Part shown: piece after piece, positions 24,677 to 33,327 of the stretch | How positions within the stretch are numbered: the stretch's first letter is position 1 | Layout of the letters: every line of letters begins with the position of its first letter | NCBI GenBank assembly: GCA_015065325.1 | Contig: SVQO01000003.1 | Location: forward strand, 62,001-126,000 | From: Oscillospiraceae bacterium | Lineage (GTDB): Bacteria; Bacillota; Clostridia; Oscillospirales; SIG627 | Reading direction: 5' to 3' | Length of the DNA stretch: 64,000 bases | Translations under genes and position numbers: made by a program | The notes under the pieces: model-generated | Database searches by the model: none | The model's input: only the letters and a program-made list of their open reading frames with translations | What the model was told of the DNA's origin: nothing

Positions 24677-25651
24677 TTATTTGATAAAAAAACTGTCCTT
24701 ATTTTCATCGCGATACGCTTTTGGACGCATTCCGATACGCCGGGTAAACAGGCGATGAAAATAGCTTGCGTTTTCATACCCCACCGCTGCGGCGATCTGA
24801 TCCACGTTCATTTGCGTACTGCGGAGCAAAAACTGCGCCTGTGACAGCCTTTTTTCCTGCAACAGATCGGTATAGGTCTTTCCCGTCATCTGCTTCAAAT
24901 AGCGGGAGAGGGCGGAAACGTCGCAATGCAACAAAGCACATAGCTCGCCAAAGCTCCCATCCGCGTAATGCTCCTCGATATATCGCAGCACACGGAGCAC
25001 CACTGCCTGCTCGCCTTGTTCCAGACGGAGACGGTCACTGTGATTCATCAGCTGAAGCAACAGAAGACCCATAGTAACCTGATTTACCTTGCGTTTATTG
25101 GGCATTCCGAACAAATAAGCGTAAAGCAGATTCTCCACCAAATTTTGTACGGGGAGAACGTCCGACACACGAAAATGGAGATAGTGGATCCCCTCCTCCT
25201 TGCGGCTGAGTGCATCAATAATAAATCGCTTCAGGGGCGTTTCCTCCTCACCCAGCATAGACAGGACCTCGGTAAAAAAGCGGGGCAGGATCATAAAGTT
25301 AACGGCAACGTCTTTTTCGCCGGCACGAAGGATCTCGTGGCGGGCCGCCAGGCTGAGAAAGAGAAGTTCACCCTCGGAAAGCACCACCGTCTCCCCTTCC
25401 ACCACGTGGGTCACACTCCCGGAGCATACGTAAACGACCTCAATATAATCATGAGAATGAAGCGGAAAGTCTGCAAACCGCGTATGGGTGCGAAGCTCCA
25501 GCATTTTTCCCGAAGCCATCATCCGACGGCTTTCGATAACGCAGCTTCCCTTTTCCATATAAAGGCTTCGGTCCAGATCCTTGGAATCGCGGAGCGCTTC
25601 CTCCTCCGACGACAAGGGTGAAAGCTTTGCCAGGATCTCGTTTCGGATCAT
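24677..25651 (-). CDS. AraC-family regulator of the rhamnose operon
   Basis: A 324-residue regulator: N-terminal cupin sensor (HSHDYIEVVYVCSG, about residues 63-76, the metal/sugar-pocket type) and C-terminal double helix-turn-helix (FGELCALLHCDVSALSRYLK, about 225-244, and VDQIAAAVGYENASYFHRLF). It resembles RhaS/RhaR in plan. It is directly upstream of rhaB on the same strand and has its own promoter at 25675-25703 with AAGGAGG. Activation of rhaBAD by rhamnose is the natural inference; sequence alone does not give the effector. Confidence 0.9.
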   Translation of the reverse strand: MIRNEILAKLSPLSSEEEALRDSKDLDRSLYMEKGSCVIESRRMMASGKMLELRTHTRFADFPLHSHDYIEVVYVCSGSVTHVVEGETVVLSEGELLFLSLAARHEILRAGEKDVAVNFMILPRFFTEVLSMLGEEETPLKRFIIDALSRKEEGIHYLHFRVSDVLPVQNLVENLLYAYLFGMPNKRKVNQVTMGLLLLQLMNHSDRLRLEQGEQAVVLRVLRYIEEHYADGSFGELCALLHCDVSALSRYLKQMTGKTYTDLLQEKRLSQAQFLLRSTQMNVDQIAAAVGYENASYFHRLFTRRIGMRPKAYRDENKDSFFIK

Positions 25652-25674
25652 TTTGCACCTCCTTTTCTGTCGTT

Positions 25675-25703
25675 ATTTTATCACAAAAAAGACAGCCTTG
25701 CAA
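25675..25703 (-). promoter_or_regulatory. promoter of the rhamnose regulator gene
   Basis: Minus strand TTGCAA (25698-25703), 17-base spacer, TAAAAT (25675-25680), 24 bases upstream of the ATG. Confidence 0.75.
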
Positions 25704-25707
25704 GCAT

Positions 25708-25738
25708 AAAAAAGGTGTGCCGAAAGCACACCTTTTTT
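25708..25738. terminator. intrinsic terminator after the YesL-like gene
   Basis: AAAAAAGGTGTGC and its complement around CGAAA, flanked by A and T runs. It stops minus-strand transcription from the recombinase/YesL pair just before the rhamnose regulator promoter. Confidence 0.92.
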
Positions 25739-25742
25739 TCTG

Positions 25743-26705
25743 TTAACCGCGATCCTCGAAAACTGCTTCCTCCTTTTCCTGCGGCTCTGCATCGGATACC
25801 TCCTCGTAGAAGGGATCGATCATATGCCGCTTGATCACGGGCCAAGCACCGTAGATCTGAAGGAACCAAGCGATGGAAATGGTGAAAATAAACAGCATAC
25901 CCACACCCAAAGAAGGGATAAAGCCAAATACCACCACGTTCAAAACGAGAACCAGCAACGAGAAGAAGGAACAGAGCAGGTTCCGCTTTAAGCCGGAAAT
26001 GGCAAGGATCCAGGAATTTTTCAAGATCTTCGTCATTTTCAGATCGAAGGTCACGCACATCAGGTACATATACGGGCGCATCAAGAGATAAATGATGGAC
26101 AAAAATGCCGTCAGGTACAAAAGGATCAGCATCCCAAAGCTTTGAGAGGAATACACGTAGCTGACCAGATCGTAGGCGATAACGAACAAAAACGCCACGT
26201 CGATCAGCCCCAAGAGCAGGGACTGCTTAAAATTGCGCTTGATGCAATGGAAAAAGTCCTGCGCCAGATCCACGGGCTCCCGACGGACGAAATTACGCTG
26301 GACGTAGGTCATGGCAGCCGTAGAAATACCAAAGGTCAGGAGAGTCAAAAGTCCGATCGCCAGCAACAAGTGAGTCCATACGGTGGGATAATTGTTGGGA
26401 ACCTGGACTCCGACCACGCCGTAAAGTGCGTCCAGCGCGGGATTGTCTCCATGCATCCTCACACCGTGCAGAGGCTGAAACAATACGTGGGCAGGCGACA
26501 TATAGGGGGTTCCGCCTACGTTTGCCAAACGGGCAAAGAGGGCAAAAACCGGACAGTTTACCAGAAAGAAAAGCAAATTCAGCGTAACGATACGCCAGAA
26601 TTTATCGCCAAAGGTGGTAAAAAAACGCTTAAATCCGAAATTTTCCGCAACGTCTTTTTTTTGCACGCCCTTACCGGGCTTGATATATCCGTTAAAAAGA
26701 CCCAT
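25743..26705 (-). CDS. YesL-like DUF624 membrane protein
   Basis: A 320-residue integral membrane protein. It opens with a soluble stretch, then about six hydrophobic helices (for example near residues 41-60, 110-132, 165-185, 190-210, 235-255, 260-285) and an acidic C-terminal tail. The short N-terminal FFTTFGDKFWRIVTLN and the layout match DUF624/YesL proteins, which in Bacillota often lie in polysaccharide-use loci such as the rhamnogalacturonan cluster; biochemical role unknown. ATG 26705 is chosen because AAAAGGAG lies 7 bases before it; it overlaps the recombinase gene by 14 bases. The rhamnose operon is directly downstream. Confidence 0.75.
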   Translation of the reverse strand: MGLFNGYIKPGKGVQKKDVAENFGFKRFFTTFGDKFWRIVTLNLLFFLVNCPVFALFARLANVGGTPYMSPAHVLFQPLHGVRMHGDNPALDALYGVVGVQVPNNYPTVWTHLLLAIGLLTLLTFGISTAAMTYVQRNFVRREPVDLAQDFFHCIKRNFKQSLLLGLIDVAFLFVIAYDLVSYVYSSQSFGMLILLYLTAFLSIIYLLMRPYMYLMCVTFDLKMTKILKNSWILAISGLKRNLLCSFFSLLVLVLNVVVFGFIPSLGVGMLFIFTISIAWFLQIYGAWPVIKRHMIDPFYEEVSDAEPQEKEEAVFEDRG

Positions 26706-27519
26706 TATTTTCTCCTTTTGTTCTCGTTTGATACCCGCGGAAGGACGCGGGGTCCGCATTGCCCAGGAGAAGGGTGATCTCCTCCCGTGCCCTCCCCTCC
26801 TCCATCAGATGAAGCGCAAGACTGCGCCGCAACGTGTGAGGGGAGATCGGTTTATCGATTCCGCTGAAGATTGCCCGCTCCTTCAGGTTTTTCCAGAAGC
26901 CCTGTCGCGTGATCCGTGTTCCCCGCGCCGTAATAAAAAGAGGTTTCCTCTCCTCACTGTCAGCGGCATAAAGTTCACGAAGTGCCAAATATTTTGAAAG
27001 AGCGCGCCGCGTTTCCGCGGTAACGGAAAGGGTTCTGCGCCTGCGTCCTTCGCCGCAGAGAAGGCATCCGTCACGCAGATCTCCCAGATCCAGCTCCACA
27101 AGCTCCGTGACCCGAAGACCCGTTTCGCAAAGAAGCATCAGCATTGCACGGTCACGCATTCCCCGGAAACCGGGGAGGGAGTAATCGATCAGCCGGGAAA
27201 ACTCCTCCCGATCCAAAACCGCACGGTCCTTCGGCACGAAATCCGCGGCGCGGATCCCCTCCATGGGATTTGCACAAACGTAGCTTTTCATCTTCAAATA
27301 CGTATAAAAGGAACGGACCACCGATACCTGTCTGGTAAGAGAGGACGGAGAAAGACTCTCTCCCTGTCGGGCAAAATAGGAGACCAGTTCTTCCCTGCTC
27401 GCCCGTTCGGGATGATGGGAAAAGTGCATCAGCAACTTTTCCAGATCTCTGCGGTATGAAATCAGCGAAACTTCGCTGACACCGGTTTCACGCAAAAACG
27501 CTTCCACGATTTCATCCAT
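26692..27519 (-). CDS. tyrosine recombinase, XerC/XerD-like, with altered catalytic positions
   Basis: A 275-residue protein with a SAM-like N-terminal DNA-binding domain (1-85) and a tyrosine recombinase catalytic domain. Visible active-site elements are Arg 136 (ETGLRVTEL), HTLR (His 228, Arg 231) and Tyr 263. Two positions depart from the consensus: the beta-hairpin Lys is replaced within GEGRRRRT, and the usual LGH is LGN (Asn 254). ATG 27519 follows GGAGG by 8 bases; a GTG at 27528 falls on the ribosome binding site. It is coupled to the YesL-like gene and has no neighbouring transposon ends, so a chromosomal housekeeping or cassette role is open. Confidence 0.85.
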   Translation of the reverse strand: MDEIVEAFLRETGVSEVSLISYRRDLEKLLMHFSHHPERASREELVSYFARQGESLSPSSLTRQVSVVRSFYTYLKMKSYVCANPMEGIRAADFVPKDRAVLDREEFSRLIDYSLPGFRGMRDRAMLMLLCETGLRVTELVELDLGDLRDGCLLCGEGRRRRTLSVTAETRRALSKYLALRELYAADSEERKPLFITARGTRITRQGFWKNLKERAIFSGIDKPISPHTLRRSLALHLMEEGRAREEITLLLGNADPASFRGYQTRTKGENNGSF

Positions 27520-27545
27520 ACCGTACACCTCCCCAATTTTCTTCT

Positions 27546-27574
27546 ATTTTACAATAAAACTTTTCTCTTTTCAA
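27546..27574 (-). promoter_or_regulatory. promoter of the recombinase-YesL pair
   Basis: Minus strand TTGAAA (27569-27574), 17-base spacer, TAAAAT (27546-27551), about 27 bases before the ATG. Confidence 0.7.
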
Positions 27575-27588
27575 TGGGTTTCACAAAA

Positions 27589-27622
27589 AAAGAACAGCTT
27601 CTCTTACAAAAAGCTGTTCTTT
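27589..27622 (-). terminator. intrinsic terminator of the deo operon
   Basis: Stem AAAGAACAGCTT with its complement around a 10-base loop, followed on the minus strand by TTTTTTTG. Lies 22 bases after the stop of the metallo-beta-lactamase-fold gene. Confidence 0.88.
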
Positions 27623-27644
27623 CGGTCAGTTTTCCAATCTGTAC

Positions 27645-28454
27645 TTACCTGTTTTTCACTTCCTCCGCTATCATATCGAAATACATCTTTTTGCGGGTCT
27701 CCAGGAAGGTTTTCCAAGCGGTGGGATCGATAAAGGGATTTTCGGTCTCGGTAATGCGTGCGCCCTTGCCGACGGTGTCGTTATTGCCCACGTGGTTACC
27801 GATGAAGATCTCCACCTTTTCATTCATCAGAGCATCGATGGCGGGGACGAATTTTTCACGGATGGAGGTGGGCAGTCCGTAACGGTCAAGGAAGCTCTTT
27901 TTCATAGAGTTGATTCCCACACCGCCGTGGGTGCCTACGCGATAAGTCTTTTCACCGTCGGTCACGTCAAAGAAAAAGGCTTTGGTACCGGGAGTATGGC
28001 CGGGAGCATCCTTTACAAGAATACGGGTATTCCCCAGTGCAATCACGTCGCCGTGGGACAAAAGTACGTCCGGCTTGAATGCTTCGAAATACTCCGTTCC
28101 AAGCTCCTTCGCCCAGGTCAGATCCACGGTGCCGTCGGCGTAGGAGGCATCTTCCTTGCCGATAAAGGTCTTGGCTCCCGTCATTTCCACCAAAGCGCGG
28201 GCGGCTCCCAGATGATCGTAATGGCCGTGAGTGATGACGATATACTTGATATCGTAGGGAGAAAGACCCAAACGGTACATATTATCAATGACCAGATAAA
28301 GGCTCTGAGGATAGCCCGGGTCGATCATAATAAGACCCGCGCCCGTATCAATGATATGGGTAGATGCGGGAACGGTCCCTACAAAATACAGATTTCCGAA
28401 AATACGGAACGGTTTTGTGTATCCGGTCCAGGGATGTGCCATTTTTGCATTCAT
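27645..28454 (-). CDS. metallo-beta-lactamase-fold hydrolase
   Basis: A 269-residue MBL-fold protein. Zinc motif THGHYDHLG (about residues 76-84), a third His in DAPGHTPG (about 150-157), and a final His in GNHVGNNDT (about 225). The overall pattern is that of B3-like or glyoxalase-II-like hydrolases. No signal peptide. Its ATG overlaps the deoB stop by four bases, so it is the last gene of the deoxynucleoside operon. Substrate unknown; it could clear a lactone or thioester by-product, but this is a guess. Confidence 0.85.
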   Translation of the reverse strand: MNAKMAHPWTGYTKPFRIFGNLYFVGTVPASTHIIDTGAGLIMIDPGYPQSLYLVIDNMYRLGLSPYDIKYIVITHGHYDHLGAARALVEMTGAKTFIGKEDASYADGTVDLTWAKELGTEYFEAFKPDVLLSHGDVIALGNTRILVKDAPGHTPGTKAFFFDVTDGEKTYRVGTHGGVGINSMKKSFLDRYGLPTSIREKFVPAIDALMNEKVEIFIGNHVGNNDTVGKGARITETENPFIDPTAWKTFLETRKKMYFDMIAEEVKNR

Positions 28455-29617
28455 TGTTTTATCTCCTTTTCATAAAAGCTTTCCTTTGAAAATGCTTCTT
28501 CCAGCCCAAGGTAATCCGAAACAGTCTGTGCCACGGCACAAAAGCTTTCCGTCACCCCAAGATCTTTTCCTGCAAAGCCCTTCCCCGAGACCAAAACGGG
28601 AACGTATTCACGGGAATGGTCGGTAGAGGGGGTAGCGGGATCACAACCGTGATCGGCGGTAACGATCAAAAGATCGTCCTTTCGCAGCTTTCCGAAAAGA
28701 CGGGGTAAAAACGAGTCGAATTCCGAGAGTGCTTCCGCGTATCCGTCCACGTCGTTGCGATGTCCGTACTTGGAATCGAACTCCACCAGATTTAAAAAGC
28801 AAATTCCTTCGAAATCTCGATCCGCAATTTCCAGACAAGTTTCCATCCCGTGGGTATTGGAAGCGGTTCGGTGTCCCTCGGTGATCCCACGGGAGGCAAA
28901 AATATCCTCGATCTTTCCGACGGATATCACGTCAAAGCCCTTTTCTTTTGCACGATCCAGTAGGGTCGCTTTCGGGGGCGCGAGTGAAAAATCGTGGCGG
29001 TTTGCCGTGCGCTCAAAGCCGTCCTTCCCCGTGACGAAGGGACGGGCGATCACTCTGCCTACGCCGTGCTCCCCTTGCAGGAGCGAACGGGCGATCTCGC
29101 AGATGCGGTAAAGCTCGGGAACGGGAACGACGCTTTCGTGAGCAGCGATCTGAAAGACGCTGTCACCCGAAGTATAAATGATCAGTGCACCCGTTTGAAG
29201 ATGCTCCTCGCCGTAAAGGCGGATCACCTCGGTTCCCGAAAACGGCTTGTTGCAAAGAACTCTTCTTCCGCACCGCTTTTCGAACTCCCCGATCAGCTCC
29301 GGCGGAAACCCGTCGGGATAGGTGGGCAAGGGCTTTTCAGATATGACTCCGCAAAGCTCCCAATGGCCGATGGTGGTATCCTTTCCCATAGATCTTTCCG
29401 CCATTTTACCAAAAGCTGCAGCAGGCTTTTCTTCCGCGGGCAAAAAGTCCGCCCCCCGAATATTGCCAAGTCCCATCCGCAACAAATTCGGCACGTTGAA
29501 AAAGGGCGAAGCAGAGATGCTTTTCAGAGTGTGAGAGCCCTCATCCCCGAATTTCTCCGCATCGGGAAGCTCGCCGATTCCCAAGGAATCCAAAACGATG
29601 ATAAATGCACGCTTCAT
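28451..29617 (-). CDS. deoB: phosphopentomutase
   Basis: A 388-residue alkaline-phosphatase-superfamily mutase of the usual size (about 390). Metal motifs: VLDSLGIGELPDA (about 8-20), the phosphorylated Thr in GKDTTIGHWE (about 78-87), ADHGCDPATPSTDHSRE (about 322-338). It interconverts (deoxy)ribose 1- and 5-phosphates, linking nucleoside phosphorolysis (DeoD) to DeoC. It begins 6 bases after the deoD stop with only a weak ribosome binding site, suggesting coupling. Confidence 0.97.
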   Translation of the reverse strand: MKRAFIIVLDSLGIGELPDAEKFGDEGSHTLKSISASPFFNVPNLLRMGLGNIRGADFLPAEEKPAAAFGKMAERSMGKDTTIGHWELCGVISEKPLPTYPDGFPPELIGEFEKRCGRRVLCNKPFSGTEVIRLYGEEHLQTGALIIYTSGDSVFQIAAHESVVPVPELYRICEIARSLLQGEHGVGRVIARPFVTGKDGFERTANRHDFSLAPPKATLLDRAKEKGFDVISVGKIEDIFASRGITEGHRTASNTHGMETCLEIADRDFEGICFLNLVEFDSKYGHRNDVDGYAEALSEFDSFLPRLFGKLRKDDLLIVTADHGCDPATPSTDHSREYVPVLVSGKGFAGKDLGVTESFCAVAQTVSDYLGLEEAFSKESFYEKEIKQ

Positions 29618-29623
29618 CGCCGT

Positions 29624-30358
29624 TTAAAAGCGCAGTGACGCGCGCAGCGCAAGCAGCATCATATCCGTAAAAGAGGTTTGTCTTTCTTCCGCGGTGGTTT
29701 CTTCACCGGTGATGAGATGGTCGGAGATCGTACAAACGGCAAGCGCTTTTTTACCAAGACGCGCCGCATTCATATAAAGCGCCGCTGCTTCCATTTCCAC
29801 TGCCATTACGCCCATTTTACTCCAAAGCGCAAGTGAAGTCTGATTGGAATCAAGCCCCTCCTCATCGTTGTAAAAGGTATCCGAGGAAAGAAGGTTTCCC
29901 ACGTGGTAACGGAGCCCCATTTTCTCCGCTTCCTCCACTGCGATCTTCAAAAGATCAAAGGATGCGATGGGGGCAAAGGTGCCGGGCAGACGGAAGTTTT
30001 CCGCCATGCGGGAATTGGTACACGCACCCGCTCCGAGAACCACGTCGCGGACCCGAATCTTCTTCTGCATTGCACCGGCAGAACCTACGCGCACGATATT
30101 CTCCACTCCGAAGGCAGAATAAAGCTCGTGGGAATAGATGGCGATGGAGGGCATTCCCATACCGCTTGCCATCACGGAGATCAATTCTCCCTCAAAGCGG
30201 CCGGTATATCCCTGAATACCGCGAACGTTGTTTACCAGGCGGGGATTTTCCAGAAAATTCTCCGCAATAAATTTTGCCCGCAAAGGATCCCCGGGCATCA
30301 GAACGGTTTTTGCAAAGTCTGCAGGGGTACAATTAATATGCGGGGTCGGATACTTCAT
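29624..30358 (-). CDS. deoD: purine-nucleoside phosphorylase
   Basis: A 244-residue hexameric-type nucleoside phosphorylase, slightly longer than the common 235. Family motifs are TPHINC (5-10), VLMPGDPLRAKFIAE (about 19-33), the phosphate and ribose region VGSAGAMQ (about 93), and MAVEMEAAALY (about 187-197) that holds the ribose hydroxyls. It splits purine (deoxy)nucleosides with phosphate. The ATG follows AAGGAG and overlaps the end of deoC by 26 bases. Confidence 0.96.
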   Translation of the reverse strand: MKYPTPHINCTPADFAKTVLMPGDPLRAKFIAENFLENPRLVNNVRGIQGYTGRFEGELISVMASGMGMPSIAIYSHELYSAFGVENIVRVGSAGAMQKKIRVRDVVLGAGACTNSRMAENFRLPGTFAPIASFDLLKIAVEEAEKMGLRYHVGNLLSSDTFYNDEEGLDSNQTSLALWSKMGVMAVEMEAAALYMNAARLGKKALAVCTISDHLITGEETTAEERQTSFTDMMLLALRASLRF

Positions 30359-31019
30359 TTTCTTTCTCCTTTTCGGTTTTGATGATCTTTACCACGCGGC
30401 TGGTTCCCAAACGGTCCGCACCCAGTGCGATAAATTTCTCGGCATCCTCAAGGGTTTTGATGCCGCCCGCCGCCTTAATGCGAAGGGGCTCCTTTACGTG
30501 ACGGGCAAACAGTGCCACGTCTTCAAAGGTAGCACCTCCCGAAGAAAAGCCGGTGCTGGTCTTGATATAATCCGCCCCTGCCTCGCCCACGATGCGGCAC
30601 ATGGCAATTTTTTCCTCCTCGGTCAAAAGGCAGGTCTCCACGATGACCTTGAGGATTTTCCCGCGGGTGGCTTCCCGAACGGCGGCGATCTCCTTGGCCA
30701 CCTCACAAGTCTTGCCATCCTTGAGAAGTCCGATATTGATGACCATATCAATCTCATCGGCACCGTCTGCCACGGCACGGGCAGCTTCAAACACCTTCAC
30801 CTCGGCAGTATTGTACCCGTTGGGAAAGCCGATGACGGTACAGACCTTCACTCTGCCGTTTAAATACTCCGAAGCAAAGCGAACGTAAGAAGGGGGAATA
30901 CAAACGGACGCGGTACCGAAGGAAAGGGCGTCGTCACAAAGAGCACGGATCTCGTCTTTGGTGGCAGTCTGAGAAAGCAGGGTGTGATCTACCCTGGCAA
31001 GAATTTCTGCATTTGTCAT
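30333..31019 (-). CDS. deoC: deoxyribose-phosphate aldolase
   Basis: A 228-residue class I aldolase. The Schiff-base Lys is in YIKTSTGF (about residue 155-162), the second catalytic Lys in RIKAAGGI (about 186-193). It splits 2-deoxyribose-5-phosphate to glyceraldehyde-3-phosphate and acetaldehyde. ATG 31019 is preferred over a GTG at 31031 because that GTG lies in the GTGAGG ribosome binding site. It is the first gene of deoC-deoD-deoB and is driven by the promoter at 31052-31080. No DeoR-type repressor is visible nearby. Confidence 0.96.
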   Translation of the reverse strand: MTNAEILARVDHTLLSQTATKDEIRALCDDALSFGTASVCIPPSYVRFASEYLNGRVKVCTVIGFPNGYNTAEVKVFEAARAVADGADEIDMVINIGLLKDGKTCEVAKEIAAVREATRGKILKVIVETCLLTEEEKIAMCRIVGEAGADYIKTSTGFSSGGATFEDVALFARHVKEPLRIKAAGGIKTLEDAEKFIALGADRLGTSRVVKIIKTEKEKENEVSDPAY

Positions 31020-31051
31020 AGAGTACCTCACGCATAATGGAATACAATATC

Positions 31052-31080
31052 ATTATAGCACCGAAGCAAGCCTTTCGCAA
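31052..31080 (-). promoter_or_regulatory. promoter of the deo operon
   Basis: Minus strand TTGCGA (31075-31080), 17-base spacer, TATAAT (31052-31057). Confidence 0.78.
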
Positions 31081-31170
31081 GAAAAAAAGAGCTTCTTTTC
31101 GTTTTTTTGCACAAATGAAGAAAAATATTCGACAAAGTTTGAGCAAATAGCCTTTTTTACCATGGGTATC

Positions 31171-31199
31171 TTGACAAATTTTCCCGTTGTGTATATAAT
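31171..31199 (+). promoter_or_regulatory. consensus SigA promoter of tig-clpP-clpX
   Basis: TTGACA (31171-31176), 17-base spacer, TATAAT (31194-31199): an exact consensus in both boxes, about 50 bases upstream of the tig ATG. Expected to be strong and constitutive. Confidence 0.93.
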
Positions 31200-31249
31200 T
31201 ATACAGATAGATTTTTATCTACAACAAAAGACTTCAGGAGTTGAGAAAA

Positions 31250-32692
31250 ATGATTTTAAAAAGCGTAAAACAAGGCGAAACCAATCAATCTGTTCTGGAG
31301 ATCCAGATCCCCAAGGCTGACTTTGAGGCCCAGGTGAACAAGGTCTTCAAGAAGCAGGCAAGCAAAATCACCGTACCCGGTTTCCGCAAGGGCAAGGCCC
31401 CCCGTGCCATTGTTGAAAAAATGTACGGCAAGGGCGTTTTCTATGAAGATGCGCTGAATGAGCTTCTCCCCTCTGTTTTGGAAGAAGCAGTAAAGGAAGC
31501 AAAGCTTGACGTTGTAAGTCAGCCCGAGCTGGAGCTTGGCGACATTGACGACGAAGGCGTAGCTTTGACTGCAAAGTATTACACCAAGCCCGAGATCACC
31601 GTAAAGAACTACAAGGGCATCAAGGCTGAAAAGACCGTGAAGAAGGTCGCTAAGGCTGAGGTTGACGCCGAGCTGGAGAGAGTTCGCCAGAGAAACTCCA
31701 GAACCATCGAGATCACCGACAGAGCTGCTGCAATGGACGACATTGCCGTAATCGATTACGAAGGCTTCGTTGGCGACAAGGCATTTGAAGGCGGTAAGGG
31801 CGAGGCCCACAAGCTCAAGCTGGGCAGCGGCCAGTTCATCCCCGGCTTTGAGGAGCAGATCGTGGGTCACAAGATCGGAGAGAACTTCGACGTGACCGTT
31901 ACCTTCCCCGAGGATTACCACGCAGAGGAGCTCAAGGGCAAGGAAGCCGTGTTCAAGGTAGCTCTGAACGGCATTGAAAACGTAGAGCTTCCCGAGCTGG
32001 ACGATGAGTTTGCAAAAGACGTTTCCGATTTTGACACTTTGGCTGAATATAAAAAGGACATCAAGGCTACAATAGAAAAGAGAAACGCCGACGAAGCAGA
32101 GCACGCAGTTGAGGAGCAGCTTCTCACCGCCCTGATCGACGGTATCGAGGGTGATATCCCCGCTTGTATGTTCCAGAATGAAGCTGAGAATATGTTCCAG
32201 GATTACGGCAACCGTCTGATGCAACAGGGTCTTTCTATGGATATGTACCTTCAGTACTCCGGTATGACCCGCGAGAAGATGATGGAAGAATTCCGTCCCC
32301 AGGCTGAGCGTCAGGTAAAGGCTACTCTCGCACTGGAAGCCATTGCAAAGGCTGAGAAGTTCGAACTGAGCGCAGAGGAGATCGAGGCTGAGTACGCAAG
32401 AATTGCCGAGTCCTACAAGATCGAGGTAGAAAAGGCAAAGGAATTCATCCCCGAAGAAGTGATCAAGAAGGACGTTTCCGCCCGCAAAGCAGTTGAGCTG
32501 ATCAAGGCTGAGGCAGTGATCGAGGAGAAGGCAGCAGAAGCCAAGAAGGCTCCCGCTAAGAAAGCACCTGCCAAGAAGGCTCCCGCTAAGAAGGCCGAGA
32601 CCGAGACCGAAGAAAAGAAGCCCGCTGCAAAGAAGGCTCCTGCAAAAAAAGCACCTGCAAAGAAGGCTCCTGCCAAGAAGGCAGAAGAATAA
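31250..32692 (+). CDS. tig: trigger factor with Lys/Ala/Pro-rich C-terminal tail
   Basis: A 480-residue ribosome-bound chaperone and peptidyl-prolyl isomerase. The ribosome-docking signature is GFRKGKAPRAIVEKMYGK (about residues 43-60); the FKBP-type domain lies about 150-240 (GSGQFIPGFEEQIVGH), followed by the helical C-terminal chaperone arms. After about residue 430 an unusual low-complexity tail repeats KKAPA about seven times and ends in KKAEE. The ATG at 31250 has GGAG 9 bases upstream; a TTG at 31241 is too close. Followed by clpP at 26 bases, a classic Bacillota grouping. Confidence 0.95.
   Translation: MILKSVKQGETNQSVLEIQIPKADFEAQVNKVFKKQASKITVPGFRKGKAPRAIVEKMYGKGVFYEDALNELLPSVLEEAVKEAKLDVVSQPELELGDIDDEGVALTAKYYTKPEITVKNYKGIKAEKTVKKVAKAEVDAELERVRQRNSRTIEITDRAAAMDDIAVIDYEGFVGDKAFEGGKGEAHKLKLGSGQFIPGFEEQIVGHKIGENFDVTVTFPEDYHAEELKGKEAVFKVALNGIENVELPELDDEFAKDVSDFDTLAEYKKDIKATIEKRNADEAEHAVEEQLLTALIDGIEGDIPACMFQNEAENMFQDYGNRLMQQGLSMDMYLQYSGMTREKMMEEFRPQAERQVKATLALEAIAKAEKFELSAEEIEAEYARIAESYKIEVEKAKEFIPEEVIKKDVSARKAVELIKAEAVIEEKAAEAKKAPAKKAPAKKAPAKKAETETEEKKPAAKKAPAKKAPAKKAPAKKAEE
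32545..32690 (+). repeat. KAPAKK repeat tract in trigger factor
   Basis: A run of near-identical 12-15 base units encoding Lys-Ala-Pro-Ala-Lys pieces, interrupted by an acidic ETETEE stretch. It resembles histone-H1-like basic tails and is prone to repeat-number change. Confidence 0.8.
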
Positions 32693-32718
32693 TTACCAAA
32701 AACGGGAGGTTTTGACAC

Positions 32719-33303
32719 ATGGCACTGGTTCCAATGGTGGTTGAACAGACCGGTCATTCCGAGAGAAGCTATGACATTTATTCCAGACTCCTCAACGACA
32801 GAGTCGTATTTCTCTGTGACGAGGTAAACGATACCACGGCAAGTCTCGTAGTTGCACAGCTTCTTTATCTGGAAGCACAGGATCCCGAAAAAGACATTCA
32901 CCTCTATATCAATTCCCCGGGCGGTTCCGTGTCTGCCGGTATGGCAATCTACGATACGATGAACTATATCAAGTGCGACGTATCTACGATCTGCATCGGT
33001 ATGGCAGCAAGTATGGGCGCCTTTCTCCTGTCCGCAGGAGCAAAGGGCAAGCGCATTGCACTGCCCCACAGTGAGATCATGATCCATCAGCCCTTGGGCG
33101 GAATGCGCGGTCAGGCAAGCGATATTAAGATCCATTCCGATCATATCCTCAGAACCCGCGATACCCTGAACAAGATCCTGGCAGCCAACACCGGCAAGGA
33201 TCTGGCGCAGATCGAAAAGGATACCGACCGTGATAATTTCCTCACGGCTCAGGATGCACTGGAGTACGGATTGATCGACAAGGTGATCGAAAAGAGAGCG
33301 TAA
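32719..33303 (+). CDS. clpP: ATP-dependent Clp protease proteolytic subunit
   Basis: A 194-residue serine peptidase of standard ClpP length. The catalytic Ser is in GMAASMGAF (Ser about 97), His in MIHQPLGG (about 122) and Asp in the TDRDNF segment (about 171-176). It forms the double heptameric chamber that degrades proteins delivered by ClpX. It starts after GGGAGG, 26 bases behind tig, and precedes clpX by 87 bases containing a hairpin. Confidence 0.98.
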   Translation: MALVPMVVEQTGHSERSYDIYSRLLNDRVVFLCDEVNDTTASLVVAQLLYLEAQDPEKDIHLYINSPGGSVSAGMAIYDTMNYIKCDVSTICIGMAASMGAFLLSAGAKGKRIALPHSEIMIHQPLGGMRGQASDIKIHSDHILRTRDTLNKILAANTGKDLAQIEKDTDRDNFLTAQDALEYGLIDKVIEKRA

Positions 33304-33327
33304 GACTCACTTTCGCCAAAAAGACAC

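Noticed and set aside
26692-27622. Integrated mobile element around the tyrosine recombinase
   Set aside because: No attachment site repeats, tRNA, excisionase or phage genes were seen; neighbours are ordinary metabolic genes.
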